Source: Margaritifera margaritifera
Lineage: Eukaryota; Mollusca; Bivalvia; Unionida; Margaritiferidae
Direction of reading: 5' to 3'
Assembly: GCA_029931535.1 (NCBI GenBank)
Contig: JAQPZY010001628.1
Span: 1,932,501 to 1,996,500 of the forward strand
DNA: 64,000 nt
Shown here piece after piece: positions 52,087-64,000 of this stretch. Below the pieces are notes generated by a model that was not told the origin of the DNA, searched no databases, and saw nothing but the letters and a program-made list of their open reading frames with translations. Made by a program: the position numbers and the translations under genes. Position 1 is the first letter of the stretch; the number at the start of each line of letters is the position of its first letter.

Positions 52087-54620
52087 TTTAACAAGTCCAA
52101 CTTGTGCACAAGAGACTTGCACACAATGGAGTACTCACATAATTAACTATCAGTTACATGCTAGCAGATACACAATTTTCACAAGAATCTATATGAAAAC
52201 AAGAAAGTTAAAGAGAATAAATCCTAAACATTGCTTGACTATCTAATTTTTAAATTAAACTACGAGGATGCATGTAAACTAGTATGTTCAGAATATACAA
52301 GTTCGGAAGATATGAGGATAGATTATTCTATCAACATATTTTTATCAGTAAATGTACAATGCATACGTTGTAAAGCAATCATAACTGAATAAAGTAAGAG
52401 AAAGCTGGGGGAATTCAAGTAACAGATTCTCAATCTTTCATATGTAACAAGCGCAAGCAGATCATGTACGATTGATTAAATTGGTGCCATTCTACACAAA
52501 TTTCTTTTATATAATCATGTATCAAAAAAAAATCCGAGCAGAAAGCAGTGATAATGGCTACGGACACGACTCGGGCCATCAAGAGTACAAACTTCGAATT
52601 ACTAACGTAATATCGAAATGGAAGCAGAGTGATAATGGCTATGGAACCCACTGAGACTACCTAGAGTACAAACTCTGGAGTTGTGAATGTTCTACAGAGT
52701 TCTGTGATAATAGCCTCGAAATGCACTCCAATATTTACAAAGTACATACAACTTAAAGGACGTGAGATGTTTAATACTAGATAAGTTCATTTACATTTTG
52801 CTTAATACAAAAAACCAGCTCAAAAGCGCATCCCAGTGTAATATATAAAGATTATTGTTTATAATTATATAGTGATTAAATGTATGTAGTTTAACTGATC
52901 AGCATCTTGCATGCATCTGGCTCAGCTCCGTGGATAAGATCTTCAAGCATCTGTAAAAATATATATGTACTTAACAACTACATACATACAAACAGGACAT
53001 ATCATATATATATATATAGGAATCATGAAGTCAGTTGTTTTTATACAAAATATGAACAGGCGTATTCATTCGAAGGATTTATACGAAATAAAATCACACG
53101 CTTTACTCAGAAGCTCTGGATTACATGGTCGCTACTTGTGTACCTGTCGATAATCATTTGATGTTCTGCTGAAAGTATAACAACCTTTTATATTTCGTTT
53201 TTATTTCGCCAATGAAATAAATAGTGCTAGATTATTTTCAAATTGATCTTTAATATTTATTCCTCCAATAAAAAGTAATGAACACAAATTTGAAAGGTAG
53301 TTACATTCAGTATTCAACCGTGCTTGTAAAGATTATAGACAGAGACCGATTCTTTTATATCTGATATCCTTCAAATCTGTCATTAACGCGTTAGGACCTG
53401 TTAGCAGGAGAAACAACGGTAGAAAAAGACAGATTTACGTACTTGCTTTGCTTAGACTAATTATAAAGCAGATATATATCTCTATAAAGAAGAAACCTTT
53501 TTAGAGGAATCAGCTGCATTTAGTAACCTTAATCCTCAAGAAGAGCTGGGGCGATCCGTACCCTCTGAAGGGCAAACTTCACGTACTTTTAAGAAAGTAG
53601 GGGGCTGCAAAAGTGTCATTACAATGATTTTAGAAAATAAACTTTTAATAATTGTGCGAAACTATATAAAGTAATCAATAAATATGATCCCCATTCAGTA
53701 CAAACCGAATCTGAAACCAACGGCAGCCCCAGAAACCGTTGGAAATGAGTCTGTGCTGACGTAACCCCCACAGCCTCCCATGTGCATCTCGAAGTAGTAG
53801 AAGTACTTTTGGGGCAGGTGGCGGGATGAAGGGGTATTCGTTGCCGATTTGATCCAAGTATCCACCACGTTTGACATGCAGCATCGCTTATAGTAATCAT
53901 TAGGAGGAAGATTGGATGGGTTTGCAAAGAAGGCTAGGAAGGAGTTTGGATTGGCGTCGCAGTTGGTGAAAGTGAGGTCCACTCCTGCGGCTTGGTAGCC
54001 TTGTGTTGTCCTGCTTCTAGCGTAAGATTCGGGCAGAAATCCAAGATAGATGTACGGTTTCATTGCTGCATTTAACGGAACACTAAACCCAACAGCTTGG
54101 CTTAGCTGGAAGGTTATTGGATACCTGTGCTTGAACGCTGAGTGAGGCGCTATCTCGACATCTTTTTGTATGCCATCTGTTTGACGGTGGCGCACAACAA
54201 CGTGGCTTCTGTCGGTGTACAATTGGGATAGGTCTTGCATAACGCCCAAACCTTCTTTCGATACAAACGTGTAGCCGTGCCCATCGTAAAAGTCACAGAA
54301 CACATCAAATTTCGTCCCGGTTGGTGTATATAACTGGTATTCTCCTGATACCGGAGTAATAGATCCCTGGTAAATATCTTGGCATGATCCTGCAAAAATC
54401 GAATCGATGAAATGAAGAATATAATTGTTCATAACCTTTACATATTTACTCGGTTTAAATGGAAGGTTAGAAACAGTATTTAAGACATCTTTTATACAAT
54501 CCTGAAAGTCTAGTTGCTTACACAAATATTAACCTATTTTGGAAACAAACTAAACTGGACAAAACTAACTGAATAGAAAGAACGGTAAACTAAACAATCT
54601 ACCTATACATTACACAACAA
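52087..54620. repeat. Segmental duplication block B, copy 3 (partial)
   Basis: Begins at GTTTAACAAGTCCAAC, equivalent to about 6215 in copy 1 and 28290 in copy 2. It continues through the fibrinogen-like exon to the same break as copy 2, abutting Polinton integrase. Confidence 0.87.
53695..54389 (-). pseudogene. Fibrinogen-like exon 2, copy 3 (open but orphaned)
   Basis: The exon is 695 nt like copy 1, with an intact frame from the TTTTTGCAG acceptor (54390-54391) to the stop. All hallmark blocks are kept (FVSKEGLGVMQDLSQLY, FTNCDANPNSFLAFF, MHMGGCGGY). Differences are mostly single substitutions, e.g. CTPTG to YTPTG, which loses a cysteine, and KK to KS. No signal-peptide exon lies between it and the Polinton integrase at 54627. 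It is either an exon-only pseudogene or spliced to an unknown first exon; the open frame would also fit recent duplication. Confidence 0.75.
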
Positions 54621-54626
54621 GTGAGG

Positions 54627-54737
54627 AAACGATTTCCAATCAGAAGGGTGTATGTTCGTCACGTGGATGACAAGAGGCACACAGACATTGCTGACACGCA
54701 AGTATACGAAAAGTGCAATGATGGATACAATAAATCT

Positions 54738-54787
<50 letters not shown>

Positions 54788-55515
54788 TCGCAAAATACGC
54801 TTGGGCTGAGAAAGGAAAAATAGAAAAGGGAGATGAGATACACGATGCTGTCAGACACATTTTCAAACAGTGATATCCTGAAAAGATATAGTTTGATGAG
54901 GGAAAAGAGATTGGTAACAAACAAGTCAAAGATTTGCTAGAAAAGAAAAACACTGGGTAAGTTGATGCTGATACAAAAAAAAAACAAAAAACAAACAGCT
55001 GCTGTATAAAAAGTATAATAGAAGTCTGAAGACTATAATGCGCTCAGATTGAAGCAAAAGAATGGGTTGCTGTTTCACCAAAGCTAATTTATGGAAACAA
55101 AAATACCCATTACACAACAATAGACATGAATCTGGTTAAAGCGCGGAAAGAAAAGAACAGATCAAAAGTTTGAATGAATATATTTCGTTTTTGACACCTG
55201 ATACAGTTGGAATTCTTAAATTCTATATTGGTTAAAAAGGCAGAATTTCAAAATAATTGTACCTTGATAACGTAACGAAAGAAATATTCAAAATAATCCA
55301 GTAATTTTAGGTGATAGAGTAGTTTAGAGACTTGAAGGCTTAAATGGATAGAATACGAGGGAATGTTTTACGAACAAGAGTTATTACGACAAACAAGATG
55401 AAACATACAAAGTTGAAAAAAAATTGACGACCATAAATATGAAAGGTAAAAGATATATAATTATGAAATTTATAGGATATGATGAATCTGAAAAGAGTCT
55501 TACGTTAAAATAATG
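54627..55515 (+). pseudogene. Polinton/Maverick integrase relic, copy 2
   Basis: The frame begins at FPIRRVYVRHVDDKRHTDIA with EKCNDGY, then a TA expansion stands where the core strand of the DDE domain belongs. It resumes with FAKYAWAEKGKIEKGDEIHD and reads FDEGKEIGNKQVKDLLEKKN (second catalytic Asp region) and YNRSLKTIM (third catalytic position). The C-terminal part shows VTKEIFKII, LEGLNG and TYKVEKKL...FIGYDESEKS, a chromodomain-like end. This order is that of Maverick/Polinton retroviral-type integrases. Several stops and frameshifts: dead. The N-terminal zinc domain is missing in both copies. Confidence 0.78.
54741..54785. repeat. (TA)n microsatellite in integrase relic
   Basis: Pure TA run placed between the NDGY and KYAWA blocks of the integrase frame. 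Confidence 0.95.
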
Positions 55516-56109
55516 ATGGGGGTAGGACAATGCATAAATAGCAATATAAAGGAGCATTTAAACTTTGAACCTTTGGGAAGTGAAAGATGTGGAAGAAAAG
55601 AAACAATGCCCTTAGAAAATGAGGAGTTAAAACACGCACAGCCGTAGAATTTGTATTAATAATAAAACCAGAGGGAAAAAGAAATAAAATATCACATTAA
55701 AAAAACAAAATGGCATACCTTGAAAATGTGGTAAGGTGATTACAAAAAAGATTATGTCCTAGCTGAGTAATAAATGACATAGCAAAAGAAATGGAAAGAG
55801 ACAACGTTCATCTTCTCTGCATTTAAAATAAAAGCTAGAAAAACAAATACAATGTGAAAGACTACAAAGCTAGTCTACGAGATCTTGAGCAAAATAAAAT
55901 GTAATGAGAATCACATAGACGTTGACTCAATCATTAGAACATTTAAACTTCTTTAAAATTTCATTCAAAGTTTATCAGCGACTCACACAACTACTCAATC
56001 GACTATGCATTTGTTTTTTCTTTTATAAACGAACGATTTACAATTTTCAATTTTAAAACATCCATAAAGCCATAAGTCATAAAAGATGACCACAAAATTA
56101 ACCAAAATC
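55516..56109. other. Polinton interior without recognisable protein
   Basis: AT-rich, many stops in all frames. Probably decayed element sequence; nothing can be named. Confidence 0.4.
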
Positions 56110-56723
56110 GATTTATTTGGAAAGAATTTTACACCATCTGGATGAAGTACAAATCAGTACGCCTTTTACAGTAGGTGGATATACAGATATACAGATTATG
56201 GAGACAGTTTCCACAGACATAAAGTAGTAATTGAAATAAAACTACAAAGATAAATGCAACAGCCAGTTGCAAACTGTTGCAAATATAACATAGAGAAACT
56301 GATAAAGGATATAGAAAAAGAAAAAATAATTAAAAAACAACAACCAGATATGCAAAGCTTGCTTGAAAAAAACGAGATTAATCCGGTGTTGCAGAGTGAA
56401 AAATCAACAGAGAATTATATGCGAATGTGGAAAAACAGTAAATAGAGGATCATGGTATTTGAACAAGAAAAGCCAGTTTCATATATAATATACATGTGGT
56501 ATTGTTCAACATTTTATCGTAGATAAACTTACTTCAAATTTAGCAAATCAGGCCTAACAAGTACAGCACCTTATCCATGTCCTACAACTCGGTTTAACGC
56601 TCCAGTGAACTTGGATATTTCAAACATATTTAACTAGTCAAATTGACTACACCTAATTTTTTTTCACATTCAGGCTTAAAAGTTTTTTAATACTGCAAAT
56701 TAAAATTAGACAGTGATGACTCT

Positions 56724-56727
<4 letters not shown>

Positions 56728-56811
<84 letters not shown>
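56728..56811. repeat. (TA)n microsatellite in virion frame
   Basis: Interrupts the frame between DDS and the NQLN block; copy 1 lacks it. Confidence 0.95.
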
Positions 56812-56813
<2 letters not shown>

Positions 56814-57215
56814 CAGTATGACATACATTTGTGCAGAATCAACTGAACTGGGCAATGTGGATGGCAACATCTGGTTATGCTGGCATTTAACATTTAAAAA
56901 TGTACCAGGTACTGTCCCAGAGTTAGCGAAATAAGTATACACATTACACGTTTATTTCCCAGATGCGAAAACTGCTGTATGAATGTAAAATACCTTTACC
57001 CGATGATGATGCATTCAAATGCAATAGCAATAGAAATGAAATGAAACAATTTAATTTAACATTTATTAAGTTTAAAATTCCACCACACGATGACTTGAGA
57101 TATATCAAGAGAAAAACAAATGCTTGATCCTTTATGAACCACCAGAAGAGTAGATTAAACTGTATATCAAGGTTTGTTTTGAGGAGCCTACATGTTGTGT
57201 TAGTTGGTTACAAAA

Positions 57216-57216
<1 letters not shown>

Positions 57217-57280
<64 letters not shown>
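57217..57280. repeat. (TA)n microsatellite
   Basis: Paralogous to 33816-33961 and less than half as long. Confidence 0.95.
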
Positions 57281-57281
<1 letters not shown>

Positions 57282-57984
57282 TTGAATAGGTACTGTTTGG
57301 ATTTGGATACTGGAGAACGGTGTCAGCTGATTAAATGAATTATGAATTCTATGGCAAGCTAAGAAGAACCTACATGCTGGTAATACTTGTTCCTTCCAAA
57401 TAGTAACGGAACAGCTATTACGCAGTCTATTTCGACAGTACCAAGCAGTGTTAAAAGCCAATGTATCTATTAATTTTAGGAGCAAGGTTACGATACAGAT
57501 AAAAACATTATGGTACAATACCAACAATTCATAACAGTTTCAAAAGTGAAATTGGACTATGCTGTGGATGGTGATGTCTTTTTGTTACTGAGTGACATGT
57601 TGATGAAAGAGGGCAGTATACTGGGATACAACAACAATTTACAGAAGTCAAGTGACTCATTTACACTGGGGTTACACTCTGCCACCAATACCGATGTAAC
57701 AAAAAGCGGTATTCCAAAGGTTGTTGCAGTACGACAAGAAATTGTAGAGGATAAAAAGAAGACAAAGCACCTAAAAATTAAGTAGAGAAGAAATATTATG
57801 ATAACGATTTTCCTCCGCGACTAGGTTTGTCTATTCGAGACAATAATAATGATCCTACTTTCAGATCTAAGAATGCGATACGATAATCAGATGCTAGAAG
57901 GACACACGACAATTATGAAGTGTGGTCAAAGTTTAATTAAAAACGCCAAATAAAAAATATTGACCATGAAATAATCAATGAGCA

Positions 57985-58645
57985 GGTATGGGTGGAGTAT
58001 GAGTAACAGCAGGAAAAACAGCACTTCTAACCAAAGTTGCTATAGATAGAGCAATTCATGATACAGTCATTGCTATCGCTGTTGATAGAGCTGCTATTGT
58101 TACACCCTTTTCTTTAAACACTTGTTTCAGAGTCTGAACTAATGGTAATTTTCCCCTAAGGTTTTGAATTGATTTTGCCAATATTTTCTTCAAAATTGCT
58201 CTCCAACTGTGTATAATGTCCGACACTTTGCGCTTTTTATTATTTCAAACCTATGCAACTGTTATTGTCATATAGCCTTTTTGTTTGGGTCTGTTTATTT
58301 TCTGATGTCCTGTTTTAGCTCTTCAGTCTGTTTTTGTCACATTTCAACATCAAGTTTCATGAAGTCTATGTTTATTTAGACAACTTCTATAGCATTTACA
58401 TAACCTCCTAGTTGTAAAACCTTCTATTGATTGGTTTAGCTTCATCTATATGCGTTTCAGTAATTTCGAATATTTACAGTGATCTCTGGTGTAATCTTCA
58501 GGGCTTTCACGCGCTTTCAGTTCAATATCTTCAGCACATTCAGCCATTTGTTTGTTATTTAAATAACGATGCAATGGATAAGTCACAGCTACAAAAAAGA
58601 AGTGTCATTTATTGAAGTAAAAAATAACCCCATTTATCCATAAAT
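57985..58645 (-). pseudogene. Polinton-like minus-strand ORF with hydrophobic segment, copy 2
   Basis: Paralogue of 34990-36235. From 58640 downward: YPLHRYLNNKQMAECAEDI (eight residues longer than copy 1), RESPEDYTRDHCKYSKLLKR, MKLNQSIEGFTT. Then, near 58130-57985, FKEKGVTIAALSTAIAMT and a hydrophobic run. Stops interrupt. That the conserved blocks survive in both copies supports a real ancestral gene. Confidence 0.5.
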
Positions 58646-59084
58646 TAAAGAGTACAAACAGGAATTGAATATACCTATTGCAAATGGAGCATACATAGAG
58701 ATAACTGGTAATATATGATTGAAAACGAGTTGGGAATTTATAGACGGGACACGAATAAAAAAGACATATAAAATCCTTGTAAACACTAGAACTGCTAAAA
58801 TGTCAAAATCATTGTCAGATGTTTTAATTTATAGTGTGACATCATTGATTAGTAGATTTCTTCCGATCGACAATTTGAACAGTTTACAAATTAAATTTAA
58901 AGATGACCACATGACTTCAAACGTAATTAGATACTTAACCGGATTTTGTCATTTAGGATAGTTTTGACTCTGCACTGACTACTAGTTTGATAACTTTCAA
59001 GCAAACCGAGTTCATAAAAAATAAAAATAAAGTAATGATTAAATAAGAGATATCAAAGACTGAGCAAAACATAGTGTTGAAAAT

Positions 59085-59314
59085 GTGCTTGACAAATAAA
59101 TAGTGTAGCCTCACCAGTGGTGCGGCCTCAAGAGTCAACATCGCTGAATGAGAGGAGAATGTGTACCGCTGCTTTGTTTTTCATGTACTTGTGCCTATAA
59201 TCACACTTGTTACAATAATTGCCATTACAGGAGTAGCTGCTTAAAGTTTTGGATTAGGCTATATTGTTAGTAATATAGTAAATCTGTTCTATATCACGGA
59301 AAGCGTGATAAACT
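59085..59314 (+). pseudogene. Small Polinton-like membrane protein, copy 2
   Basis: Reads SRVNIAE, ENVYRCFVFHVLVPIITL, then TIIAITGVAA, a stop, and SFGLGYIVSNIVNLFYITES. Copy 1 (36660-36863) shows the same helix. Confidence 0.45.
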
Positions 59315-59444
59315 AATGTTAATATGATATACAGATACTGCAATATATGCAAAGAGTACTTCATAAACCTAAAAAGGTTTAACATAATCTGCAACAACGT
59401 TGATATTCCACCACATCATGACTGGAGAGAGAACTTAACTCTTA

Positions 59445-60340
59445 TTAGTGTCTAAAGAAACCTATTACAAGATTCAGAGAGAGGAATATATATTTTCCGT
59501 CTGCAAAGAAGTACCAGAAGAATATGGGATAACAAATAGCCCCTTCAGTAAACTGACAAGGTTTACTTCAAGAGGAGACACAAATCACATGATAATTTAC
59601 GAGTTAGAAGAAATGCCACAACAAAATAGGGTTTTGTAAATGCTTTTGCAAATGACAAATGACAAATAGAATTAGAACAAATAGACTCGGAGACTTAAAA
59701 CAAAGAATTTAATGTGGATTATAAAATAGCATGGAGCAAATATTAAATTAGCACAAGAATACAACAATAACAAAATATTAATATTCTGGAAGAAGACTCT
59801 GGAGAACATAATTATCGTGACATTTAAAACACTCTGGAATAAAATGGTAGGAAATATAGAATATGTAATTTTGGCATTCTGTATCAGAAAAACTAAACAA
59901 GTAGAATTTTTTAGGACTTTAACGGATGACAAGTATGTATTTTGTGCGAAGGTAAACTTATAAACTTTTTATTACTGGTTGAGGAAATCCCAGACTAAAA
60001 TCCGTTGTAAATGCAAAAGGGAGTACGATATACTATTTGCAAAGGGTACACACAGAACGAGATTTTATAATAGCATACAAAGGGATATCCATAGGGGAAG
60101 ATCTGTTCAAGAACATAGTGCTTTTTAATTCTGGAACGCACGAAATATAACTAAATCCAGACTTAGTAGCAGTAGATCTTCCCGAAATAGTAGAATAGCA
60201 CCAAATAGTAGAAAGGAATGTATTATTACGAAACATATCCGACAGGATTAGAACAACATATCACAATAGAAAATTACAGGAGTTAAAGGAAGAAGAAGCG
60301 CGTGTAGTGAAGGAATTAGAGAAATAGAATCCAGAGGTTA

Positions 60341-60343
<3 letters not shown>
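59445..60343 (+). pseudogene. Unidentified Polinton-region ORF relic, copy 2
   Basis: A 63-codon open start (ETYYKIQREEYIFSVCKEVP, EEYGITNSPFSKLTRF). Broken frames follow with ILIFWKKTLENIIIVTF, YKGISIGEDLFKNIVLFN and NPDLVAVDLPEIVE. It ends in a charged coiled coil (NRKLQELKEEEARVVKELEK) running into a TA repeat. The 3' coiled-coil end has no counterpart in copy 1. The protein is not recognised. Confidence 0.4.
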
Positions 60344-60408
<65 letters not shown>

Positions 60409-60431
60409 ATATATATATATATATATATATT
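60344..60431. repeat. (TA)n microsatellite
   Basis: TA run with one C interruption; copy 1 lacks it. Confidence 0.95.
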
Positions 60432-62132
60432 CTCGAGCTAAAATATTTACAGGGATATCACTTATCCAACTATTATTTCGAAAGTGAGATAGAGTTCACG
60501 AAACCAAAATAGAAAATGCAGTTCTGTATAGTTATAGACAAAGAGAAACTACGCAAACGAAAACTAATGAGAGAGTGGTTTTTATAGAGGCATGTTGAGC
60601 AACCTAACTTAAACTTATACAGCTAAATCAACTATATTTTGCTTTAAGAATTCTTTATGGTGTTGGCTAATATTTGCCTCACTTCGTTTGGCTACCTCTC
60701 AACCTCTAGTACCTCAAGTGGTATAGAAAAGTCGTAAAATAAGAAAAGACGGGTATTTATTCTTCTCCAAAAGAATTCTAGCAGATAATACTATCTTAGC
60801 ATGTAATCTTTATCCGATACAGATATTATCTTTTGAAACTTTGTTCTGCCATTGTATACAATTGGTACATAAATATATAATCATTATAGCTACCAGTATG
60901 ATATCGTCTTAAATAGGGAGATCTACCACTACCCTTTTTCCAACTTTTCTACTCCAATTACCATATTTTAAAACTTTTTTAAAAATCTAGTTTAATTGAA
61001 ATCATTACCATATTTAAAAACCCAAAACATGCCTACTCCCCAGGCATACAATTTGTTCGTTATTGCCCGGGGATGTTCATTTGAAGATACACTTGTTGTA
61101 TTTTTATCGACTATGCATTCGTTTCTTGTAAATAGTGTAAAAATATTGTCTTAAATATGAATTCTAAGATAGGAAATCGAAAAGTGTTAATATTTAAATT
61201 AAGGAAATAAAGAAAAAGTCGAAGGAATAGATTTAAGTTCCATTGAAAATCGCATGGAAATTACCCCAGTAAATAATGAAGTAAAAACTTTTTAAAAAAT
61301 CTGAAGTTTAAAAACTGTCATTGATTTGATTTTGATACAAATATATATTTTAATTTAATCTACAAATTTTAAAACTTTTTTAATTCTATAAGTAATAATC
61401 CATCTTTGAAAAAATAGAAGCTATAATAAAAATTAATTTAGATTCTATAATTTTGAAAGTTTGTATGAGGAGCGATCAGAAAGAGAAGAATCTATAAACA
61501 ATTCCCAAGTCGTTATTTTTTATTAATGATTTTCTCGGTTTAAGAGGATTAAAAACGCGATATAAAATATTTAGCATAAAAGTAATATATACACAATATT
61601 GAAAACTCTGGACTGTTAATGTCACCTTCATCATCAGACAATAGTTACTTATACTTATTTATTCTATTTAAACTTATTTATTCTATTTAAAAAAAGATTG
61701 CTTGGTTTTTCAAGCAAACTGAATTTAGTAGGTCAATAAGATAAGCACCTCAATTTGATCTATAATTATATTCTATGTTTTTAAACTGGTTGACTAAGCT
61801 AGGATGGTGAGCCAGATTTTTTTAAACAAATTGGCGGATGGTCTCATGGTGAGCTTGCGTTTTTTTTAGTTGAAAATTTTCGAAAATGGAGGTGTATCAG
61901 CTTTTGTTTGAAAAATTGTAAAAGTAGTATTCTTACCTATAAACGAATGCTTTTAAAACATGTTGGTGAGCTAGGTTTATTTTTTAAAAATGTTGAAAAC
62001 CGGTTTAAAACGGTTGCCTGAGTTATGACTTTATTTTCTATCTATTACTGTTGCAGATCGTGTCACATGTATCGCGTGCCACATACGCGATCATGTAATG
62101 GGCAGTATGTGTTCGCGCAGTCTCCTCAATGA
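60432..62132. other. Decayed Polinton interior, copy 2
   Basis: Collinear with 39170-40340 and then, from about 61438, with 42620-43300. The LINE fragment of copy 1 (40950-42615) is absent. No readable protein. Confidence 0.5.
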
Positions 62133-62430
62133 TTAAGTTAGCTGTATTGAATGATTCAACTTTTTTTCATTTAATTTTCTATTTAATTGCTCTAGATCTG
62201 TTTTTTCTCTGGCGTTTATGTATCTAATATTTCTCCAGTGGAAACAATTTCTTTCTTGATCAGGATCAGGCAAATCAAAAGAGGAACATGATATTACACG
62301 ATCTACGCCAAGTTCATCTTCACACACACCTTCGGGTTTTGCTATAGATGGTACATCCAGTATCTTCAATGTCGTGTTTGACTTAATGTTTTGCCTCCAT
62401 GCTGCAAAATTATATTTCTTGTAATGCTAA
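62133..62430 (-). pseudogene. Unidentified minus-strand frame downstream of the polymerase
   Basis: One open frame extends from about 62425 (KYNFAAWRQNIKSNTTLKIL) through ATG at 62369 to 62133, with CSSFDLPDPDQERNCFHWRN and LEQLNRKLNEKKL. It reads as a real coding fragment (varied composition, no repeats) of about 98 codons. It lies about 700 bp 3' of the polymerase end on the same strand and is missing from copy 1 by deletion. Function unknown. Confidence 0.35.
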
Positions 62431-63109
62431 TTATTATGAAGTTTACATCATTGTCTTTCCTTTGTTTTATGTATTTTCTCATGTACTCTTTGCTGTAGGC
62501 TCTGATTTCATTGCAACATTTCTTATTCCGTATTCTGCTTCACTCATTATTGCTAGATTTACAGTAAGAGCTAGTTCTGTAAAAATCACAACATTTTATT
62601 TTCGCTTCTCCACGCATAGGACATGTCCTAAAGTCGGCTTCTTTTATTTAACCAATTAGATTTCACATTTTTTTTTAACTACTTGGAAGCAACATTTCAA
62701 GTCATTTTGAAACTAACATGTATAACATATTGAAATCGTGCTTAGTTACCTATGCAGAATTTCTTGATATATAAATGCAGATGTACAAGACAAAAATAAA
62801 AGATGAAAACAAGGTTGGCAAAGAACCTTAAAAGGTAGAAACTCCACAAAAACCAAACGATCCACCTACAGTTGAACTTGAAAGGCAACTTGGAAACTGT
62901 TCGACTTGAATTTCCTTGTCAGTATAGAGTACAAAGGTATCCTTTAGGTAATGTGTTTACTTTGTCACCCCCACCCCCCTTTAAAAAAAAACAACAAACA
63001 AAAACATAAAATTTGTATTATCGTAACACTATGTGCTACTTTGTTAATTTGCATAGTATACATTTAAATATTTTAAGACCTGAGTAAATGCATCTGTCGA
63101 TAACTTTAG

Positions 63110-63965
63110 TTATGTTAGAAAGACAATTTCGGAATATTTCTGATTGATATTTAAACAAAGTTCATCCAACATTTTTTTAATTGTTGGACAAACCATTTCA
63201 TCTTTGACCGTCTCAAGCGAATACATTTTGGACTTTAATCCAACAAACGCTCTTATTGGTGTACAATTTAGTTCGTCCTTGAATACACAAAACTTTATTC
63301 TTCGCTTAAGCGATATCATAGATGCTGTCCGTGAGATAGTCACTAGTGCCGTAGAATTTGATGTCATCCTTTGTATGGCAGTACATGTTTTCTGTCACAA
63401 CTCAAATGCATAATAAATCTGTGTCGGTGAGTAGTAGTCTCATTATATCACCGTATATTTAAATATATTGTAATAGAACTCGTACATCAACCACTTACTT
63501 AGTTCTAACACAGTAAAACCACCATGGAGCGGTTTGGTTGGTTCGATTTTCTTCAGACGGACTAGCACCAAGTATCGTTAATAATTGTTCGCCTTGTCAA
63601 TGATATTTCTTTCCGACATTTGAAAAATGTTTTCTTATCCGTACATATTTTAATGTTGTTCTTTTTCAACTTTACCATATGCTACCTAAATGCGGACTTG
63701 TTCATCAATTTTGAAAAAAACTTTCTCCAGTTCATTTCTTGCTTTTTGTATCCAAAAACAGGACAATTATATGTATCTTTTTCATTTTCAAATCCAACTG
63801 CACGTAAAGCTTTAAGCTTGTATAGCGATTGCTGTACGTTATTTAATTTGCCAATGTGCATAGCAATTTCGGTACATTTGGTTTTGTAATCTTCTATCAA
63901 TTTCTTTTTCAATTCTTATAAATCATTGTCATCTGGTAACCGTTTTTCGGTTGCTAGCGGGTAGT
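63110..63965 (-). pseudogene. Polinton family B DNA polymerase, C-terminal half, copy 2
   Basis: Read downward from about 63960: LATEKRLPDDND, KTKCTEIAMHIGKL, LYKLKALRAVGF, FFSKLMNKSAF (motif-B-like). Then LVLVRLKKIE and KPLHGGFTVLELSKWLMYEF (the conserved K-P...G...LELSK block), LLLTDTDLL (motif C, catalytic aspartates kept). The C-terminal signature FKDELNCTPIRAFVGLKSKM follows. Frame changes and stops separate the blocks. The stop is at 63110. The whole is typical of Maverick/Polinton and related adintovirus-type polymerases. The N-terminal half lies beyond the window. Confidence 0.85.
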
Positions 63966-64000
63966 TCTTGAAGGGTCGTAAAGATGTAATAGCAATATCC

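Larger units (their letters stand above)
56110..57785 (+). pseudogene. Polinton-like virion protein frame, copy 2
   Basis: Paralogue of 32602-34440. It opens with KIDLFGKNFTPSG and TDYGDSFHRHKVVIEI-type sequence. There is a 63-codon open piece at 56254-56445 (NIEKLIKDIEKEKIIKKQQP). The conserved NQLN/ATSG block near 56835-56880 has been broken by a TA expansion at 56728-56811, absent in copy 1. The 3' piece (57510-57785, 91 codons) keeps VKLDYAVDGDVFLLLSDML and NNNLQKSSDSFTLGLHS and extends to a lysine-rich end. Structural role inferred from family recollection and context. Confidence 0.5.

Overview
The window is nuclear DNA from an animal, most likely a mollusc or another lophotrochozoan. 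The evidence is AT-rich sequence with long (TA)n/(GA)n/(GT)n microsatellites, a two-exon gene with GT-AG splicing and a signal peptide, and a mix of RTE, Penelope, Gmr1-type Ty3/gypsy, Maverick/Polinton, hAT MITE and tRNA-SINE sequences. No search could be run, so the species is not claimed. There is no bacterial-style operon, rRNA, CRISPR array or free-standing tRNA gene.

The layout is dominated by a degenerate tandem segmental duplication. Block A (1-1945) recurs at 17690-19668. Block B (3270-8890) recurs at 26268-30985 and in part at 52087-54620. Block B carries one exon of a secreted, fibrinogen-like protein on the minus strand. Only the first copy (7940-9762) keeps its signal-peptide exon. 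Copies 2 and 3 break off inside the intron at about the same point, where they abut a decayed Maverick/Polinton element. One of them also has a 17-bp frameshifting deletion.

Block C is that Polinton-like element. It is present as copy 1 (about 30993-47050) and copy 2 (about 54627 to the window end). Recognisable pieces are a retroviral-type integrase with a chromodomain-like tail (plus strand), a virion-protein-like reading frame (plus), a small membrane protein (plus), a minus-strand ORF with a hydrophobic segment, and a family B DNA polymerase (minus). The polymerase pieces include an HNH-type zinc motif, an exonuclease-region motif, a TDTD motif-C equivalent and the C-terminal signature. 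All are riddled with stops, frameshifts and TA-microsatellite expansions. Copy 1 has in addition taken up a Penelope fragment, a SINE (copy 2 keeps the empty site), a LINE 5' fragment, a 1.46-kb segment with a second diverged virion-type frame, and a coding 24-bp minisatellite.

At 19669-26267 sits a nearly complete, young LTR retrotransposon. It has 753-bp LTRs with about eight mismatches, a tRNA-Pro-type primer site and a polypurine tract. It interrupts a (TA)n microsatellite of block A/B copy 2. Its domain order is Gag-protease-integrase-reverse transcriptase-RNase H, so integrase lies upstream of RT. That is Ty1/copia-like order in a Ty3/gypsy-type element, as in the Gmr1 group. Two frameshifts and a short RT deletion disable it. 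Block A/B copy 1 has an RTE LINE in the same microsatellite.

The rest (about 9763-15465, 16166-17690 and 47050-52086) is gene-poor: microsatellites, minisatellites, old TE scraps and sequence in which I see nothing.
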